The translations under genes and the position numbers were made by a program. From NCBI RefSeq assembly GCF_002201895.1, contig NZ_CP019436.1, positions 1,339,867-1,403,866 of the forward strand: DNA of 64,000 bases, given 5' to 3'. The stretch's first letter is position 1. Every line of letters starts with the position of its first letter. The notes under the pieces were generated by a model. It worked only from the letters and a program-made list of their open reading frames with translations. It did no database searches and had not been told where the DNA came from. Below, one piece after another: positions 61,739 to 64,000 of this stretch. This DNA comes from Methanopyrus sp. SNP6 (GTDB taxonomy: Archaea; JAADCQ01; Methanopyri; Methanopyrales; Methanopyraceae).

Positions 61739-62041
61739 ATGCTGAAGACATTCGGGTCCAGGGCGGCGATCATGATGGTTATTCTGGCCTATATCCTGAT
61801 GGTTCCCTCACACTTGACGTGGGCCGGGAAGCCCGCCGAAGACGCCAAAGAGGCGATGGCGGAGAAGAAGAACGATCAGAACGATCAAGGGATTCAACAG
61901 GAACAGCGATCGGTGGGAGGGGGCAAGGGCCCGGAGGGAGAGTCTCCCGGCTCGACAGGTGGAGGGTCGGCCGGCAGCGGCTCGTCCGGTAGTTTCGTTT
62001 GCACGGGCAACTGCGCGGCGTGTCCGAACCCGTGTCACTGA
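61739..62041 (+). CDS. Small secreted protein with C-terminal Cys cluster
   Basis: The 100 residues begin with a signal sequence (AAIMMVILAYILMVPSHLTWA). A Lys/Asp/Gln-rich part and a Gly/Ser-rich flexible linker (GGGSAGSGSSGS) follow. The protein ends CTGNCAACPNPCH, four cysteines and a final His in 13 residues. That ending could bind an Fe-S cluster or metal. It lies between the EF-hand-like protein and the NapH-like membrane protein. A TATA-like CAGTTTATC is at 61710-61718. No family recognised. Confidence 0.75.
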   Translation: MLKTFGSRAAIMMVILAYILMVPSHLTWAGKPAEDAKEAMAEKKNDQNDQGIQQEQRSVGGGKGPEGESPGSTGGGSAGSGSSGSFVCTGNCAACPNPCH

Positions 62042-62082
62042 GCTCCGCTCTTCTTCCGAACCGTAAATTGTCCGTTATCCGC

Positions 62083-62090
62083 CTATTTAT
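62083..62090 (+). promoter_or_regulatory. Candidate TATA box of the NapH-like gene
   Basis: CTATTTAT in an AT-rich patch lies about 48 bases before the ATG at 62134, with GGGGAGG as ribosome site. The gene may therefore also be transcribed on its own. Confidence 0.45.
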
Positions 62091-62133
62091 CCGACCCGTG
62101 AACGTCCGTCTAACACCGGACGTGTAGGGGAGG

Positions 62134-62931
62134 ATGTCGGGTATGGAGATCCGAAAGCTGAGAGTGGCGGCCCAGCTCATCTCCGCCGGTGTGGCTGCCG
62201 TCGGTGTAGCGTTCGGGCTCAAGGTTGTGGTACCCGGAATCGCGGCGGGCTGCGCCGGTATCATCGACACGGGCACCGTGCTCTTGATCCTGCCGGTCGT
62301 GGCGGCCGGGCTCGTGGCCCTGACGCAGCTAACGGCGATCGCACTGGTGGGTTGGATCGTGCCGGCGATCCTCGTCGGAGGCTCCATTTGCGGTTGGATC
62401 TGTCCCTTGGGGCTTGTCCAAGACGCGCTCGAGGGTCTCGGTAGTAGACTAGGCCTGATCGTGCACCGCCCGCCCGGTCATGAGGTGCTCCTATACCTGA
62501 GGTACGTAATCCTGGTTGCCACTCTGGTGCTCGGACCATTTGCCACATATAAGCTCTGGTACAAGGTCTGCCCGATGCACTACCTATCCTACATCCTGCT
62601 GGGACGGCAAGAGATCGGCCTTTACTCGGCGCTCAAGATGTCAGCAGCGTTCGGTATACTGGGAGCGTCCGTGTTCGTTCCACGGTTCGTATGCCGTTAC
62701 ATCTGTCCGGTCGGTGTCCTCCTGCGCCTGGCGAACGGCTGGAGTCTACTCGATCCGCTCCTTAAGGACAAAACGGAACTCGTTCGAAAGGGTTGCAAAG
62801 GCTGCAAGGTCTGCACGGTATGTCCCAAAGCCCTCGACCCGGCCGAAGCGTTCCCAAACGATTTCGACTGCATGAGGTGTGGGAGATGCCTGAACTGTCC
62901 TATCCATCTGAGGATGGTCGGTGAAGGCTGA
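62134..62931 (+). CDS. NapH/NosR/CcoG-like membrane polyferredoxin
   Basis: The 265-residue protein has about five transmembrane helices. Two CxxxCP motifs at the membrane surface are CGWICPLG (about residues 86-93) and CRYICPVG (about 189-196). A C-terminal ferredoxin-like domain has CKGCKVCTVCP and CMRCGRCLNCP. This is the architecture of NapH, NosR and related quinol- or flavin-linked electron carriers. Here it probably moves electrons across the membrane to the two Cys-containing secreted proteins encoded just upstream. No nitrate or nitrous oxide reductase gene is present. Confidence 0.88.
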   Translation: MSGMEIRKLRVAAQLISAGVAAVGVAFGLKVVVPGIAAGCAGIIDTGTVLLILPVVAAGLVALTQLTAIALVGWIVPAILVGGSICGWICPLGLVQDALEGLGSRLGLIVHRPPGHEVLLYLRYVILVATLVLGPFATYKLWYKVCPMHYLSYILLGRQEIGLYSALKMSAAFGILGASVFVPRFVCRYICPVGVLLRLANGWSLLDPLLKDKTELVRKGCKGCKVCTVCPKALDPAEAFPNDFDCMRCGRCLNCPIHLRMVGEG

Positions 62932-63160
62932 CGCTAGGACGAGGGAACCCACTCGTCACCTCCGACCTCGTCTTCTGTCTGATGGGGGTCGCGGTCGAAC
63001 TTCACCTGGTCTGAGGAAGGGTCCGAGACAGAGGTCCGCTCCGGATCGTTTTGTAACTCGTAACGACCCACTGGTTGAATTGAGGAGATCGGCGGCGTCG
63101 TAGCGGGTCATAGTCTTCTGGACAGATTTCACGCCTCCGATCGAGACCGTCGGGTCCACC

Positions 63161-63841
63161 TTGAGACAGGATCGAAGCCGAGTCGGACGACCAGGTCCGG
63201 ATCTACGGGGGAAGGTCGTAGGATGGGGCGAGGGGAGCGCCGAGCTCGAGCTCACCACACCCGACGTTCGGTGTAAACCGACTGAAGATCGAGGAATCCG
63301 ACGCCGAGTGGAGTTAAAGTGGAACGACCGTAGGTTGTTGTTAGATTCCGGAAAAGCACAACCCCTAACGGGGGGATACCCTTCGCGTGTAAACCTGAAC
63401 GGGCTGGAGATCGAGGTCACCGAAGGGAGCTTCGTGAACGAGGTATATCACTGGTTTCGGAAGGAAGGATTAGCCGCAGTCGCTCAGGTGAGGATCCCTG
63501 GGGTTAGAGGTCGTGTAGATCTACTGGTCGTGGATCGCAGGCCCGTAGTCGTGAATGTGGGGTTCCCAGGCGTCGAAATCACGGACGAGGACCTGCGTAG
63601 GGCGCTCCGGTACGTCCGAGCGATCATCGAACGGAACTCGGACTTGGAGCCGGCGGCTGTCGTAACGAACATGAGGGAAGCGTGGTACCGGGACGACCCG
63701 ATAGGTGAGTGGAAGAAGGAGGAACTGGAAGACCCGATGTCCGACCTAGTCGTGCTGGTTCGGAAGCTCGTGCGTACCGGGATCGAGACGGAGGAGCGTA
63801 GATCGGAAAAACCGGGGGACACCGAAAGGATGTTGCCGTGA
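63161..63841 (+). CDS. Hypothetical protein with nuclease-like fold
   Basis: The second half is coding-like: VNEVYHWFRKEGLAAVAQ then IPGVRGRVDLLVVDRRPVVV and a helix (LRRALRYVRAIIERNSD). The pattern resembles a PD-(D/E)xK nuclease core (RVDLLVV...VVVNVG), but the expected Glu-x-Lys is Asn-Val-Gly, so it may be inactive. The start is uncertain: TTG 63161 is the longest, GTG 63309 fits the better-looking part. The 62932-63160 spacer holds nothing clear. The stop overlaps the next GTG. Confidence 0.55.
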   Translation: MRQDRSRVGRPGPDLRGKVVGWGEGSAELELTTPDVRCKPTEDRGIRRRVELKWNDRRLLLDSGKAQPLTGGYPSRVNLNGLEIEVTEGSFVNEVYHWFRKEGLAAVAQVRIPGVRGRVDLLVVDRRPVVVNVGFPGVEITDEDLRRALRYVRAIIERNSDLEPAAVVTNMREAWYRDDPIGEWKKEELEDPMSDLVVLVRKLVRTGIETEERRSEKPGDTERMLP

Positions 63842-64000
63842 TCACGTCGTTCACAGCCCTCGGTGTGAGTCATCGACGACAGTCTCGATTGCACTCGATC
63901 GTCCCGAGGCGTCTCGGTCAGATAGCCACCTCCTATGGGTTACGTCAGGCAGTACTTGAATTAGAGTGGCGGCACGGTCTGGGGTGGACCGCGCTAGGAG
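63838..64000 (+). CDS. Hypothetical protein, 5' part only
   Basis: GTG 63838 overlaps the preceding stop (GTGA) and opens a frame of at least 54 codons to the window edge: VITSFTALGVSHRRQSRLHS ... AVLELEWRHGLGW. Too short to assign. The overlap suggests it is co-translated with the nuclease-like protein. Confidence 0.4.
   Translation, partial: MITSFTALGVSHRRQSRLHSIVPRRLGQIATSYGLRQAVLELEWRHGLGWTALG

Noticed and set aside
1-64000. CRISPR arrays, insertion sequences, rRNA or complete tRNA genes
   Set aside because: No repeated spacer-repeat pattern, transposase motif or rRNA-like sequence was seen on reading through; a computed repeat and tRNA scan would settle it.

Overview
The window is a GC-rich, densely coding archaeal chromosome segment. 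It carries methanogenesis and coenzyme B genes (an AtwA-type methyl-CoM reductase activation ATPase and an aks gene set), archaeal lipid synthesis (sn-glycerol-1-phosphate dehydrogenase), an archaeal ribosomal protein cluster, archaeal proteasome and RNase P subunits, the termination nuclease FttA and a minimal SUF system. Many genes start with GTG or TTG, and many proteins are rich in Glu and Asp. All of this fits a hyperthermophilic methanogen very like Methanopyrus kandleri. The species name is my inference; no search was run.

Layout. 1-4.8 kb: the 5' part of a B12-binding radical SAM gene, then a PelF-like glycosyltransferase (frameshifted) and a PelG-like membrane exporter. 4.8-7.85 kb: a gene-poor stretch with remnants of a nucleotidyltransferase, a PH-domain membrane protein and an unidentified protein. 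7.85-13.6 kb: an Ig-like surface protein, a ferritin-like protein, feoAB, an ADP-forming acyl-CoA synthetase subunit and a CBS protein. 13.6-16.5 kb: an iron-sulfur locus (ferredoxin, zinc ribbon with Gly/Arg tail, NifX-like protein, two ferredoxin-containing MinD-type ATPases). Its leader holds two TTAGG-N4-CCTAA sites matching one at the feoAB promoter. 16.5-30 kb: a HARP-type protein-only RNase P, a ThDP enzyme, a nuclease, a PP-loop protein, sufCB, an FKBP isomerase, egsA, proS, psmB, fttA and purM.

30-34.6 kb: a minus-strand ribosomal cluster from rnp1 and S17 to L32e. 34.6-43.4 kb: an isopropylmalate dehydrogenase-like gene, UPF0210, an ACT protein, uppP, crcB, DUF190, then aksA, aksD, a PsiE-like gene and aksE. 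43.4-47 kb: UPF0146 and a Tat-exported [NiFe]-hydrogenase locus that appears to be decaying. Its small subunit is frameshifted, its large subunit runs into a truncated tatC, and tatA is intact. 47-57.7 kb: a MobA-like protein, an Obg/DRG GTPase, a MarC-like protein, ilvD, cbiC, purE, a DedA/SNARE-like protein, apgM, nif3, a PAP2 phosphatase, a ribbon-helix-helix regulator and atwA. 57.7-64 kb: an Ig-like pseudogene, a secreted GH114-like protein, a decayed stretch, a cassette of two Cys-containing secreted proteins plus a NapH-like membrane polyferredoxin, and two end genes.

The parts most likely to repay work are the Pel-like polysaccharide pair, the secreted-cysteine/NapH cassette at 61.3-62.9 kb, the shared palindromic operator linking feoAB to the Fe-S locus, and the hydrogenase/Tat locus with its deletion fusion. 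Several single-base frameshifts recur in G/C runs. They may be real decay or sequencing error, and the sequence alone cannot decide.
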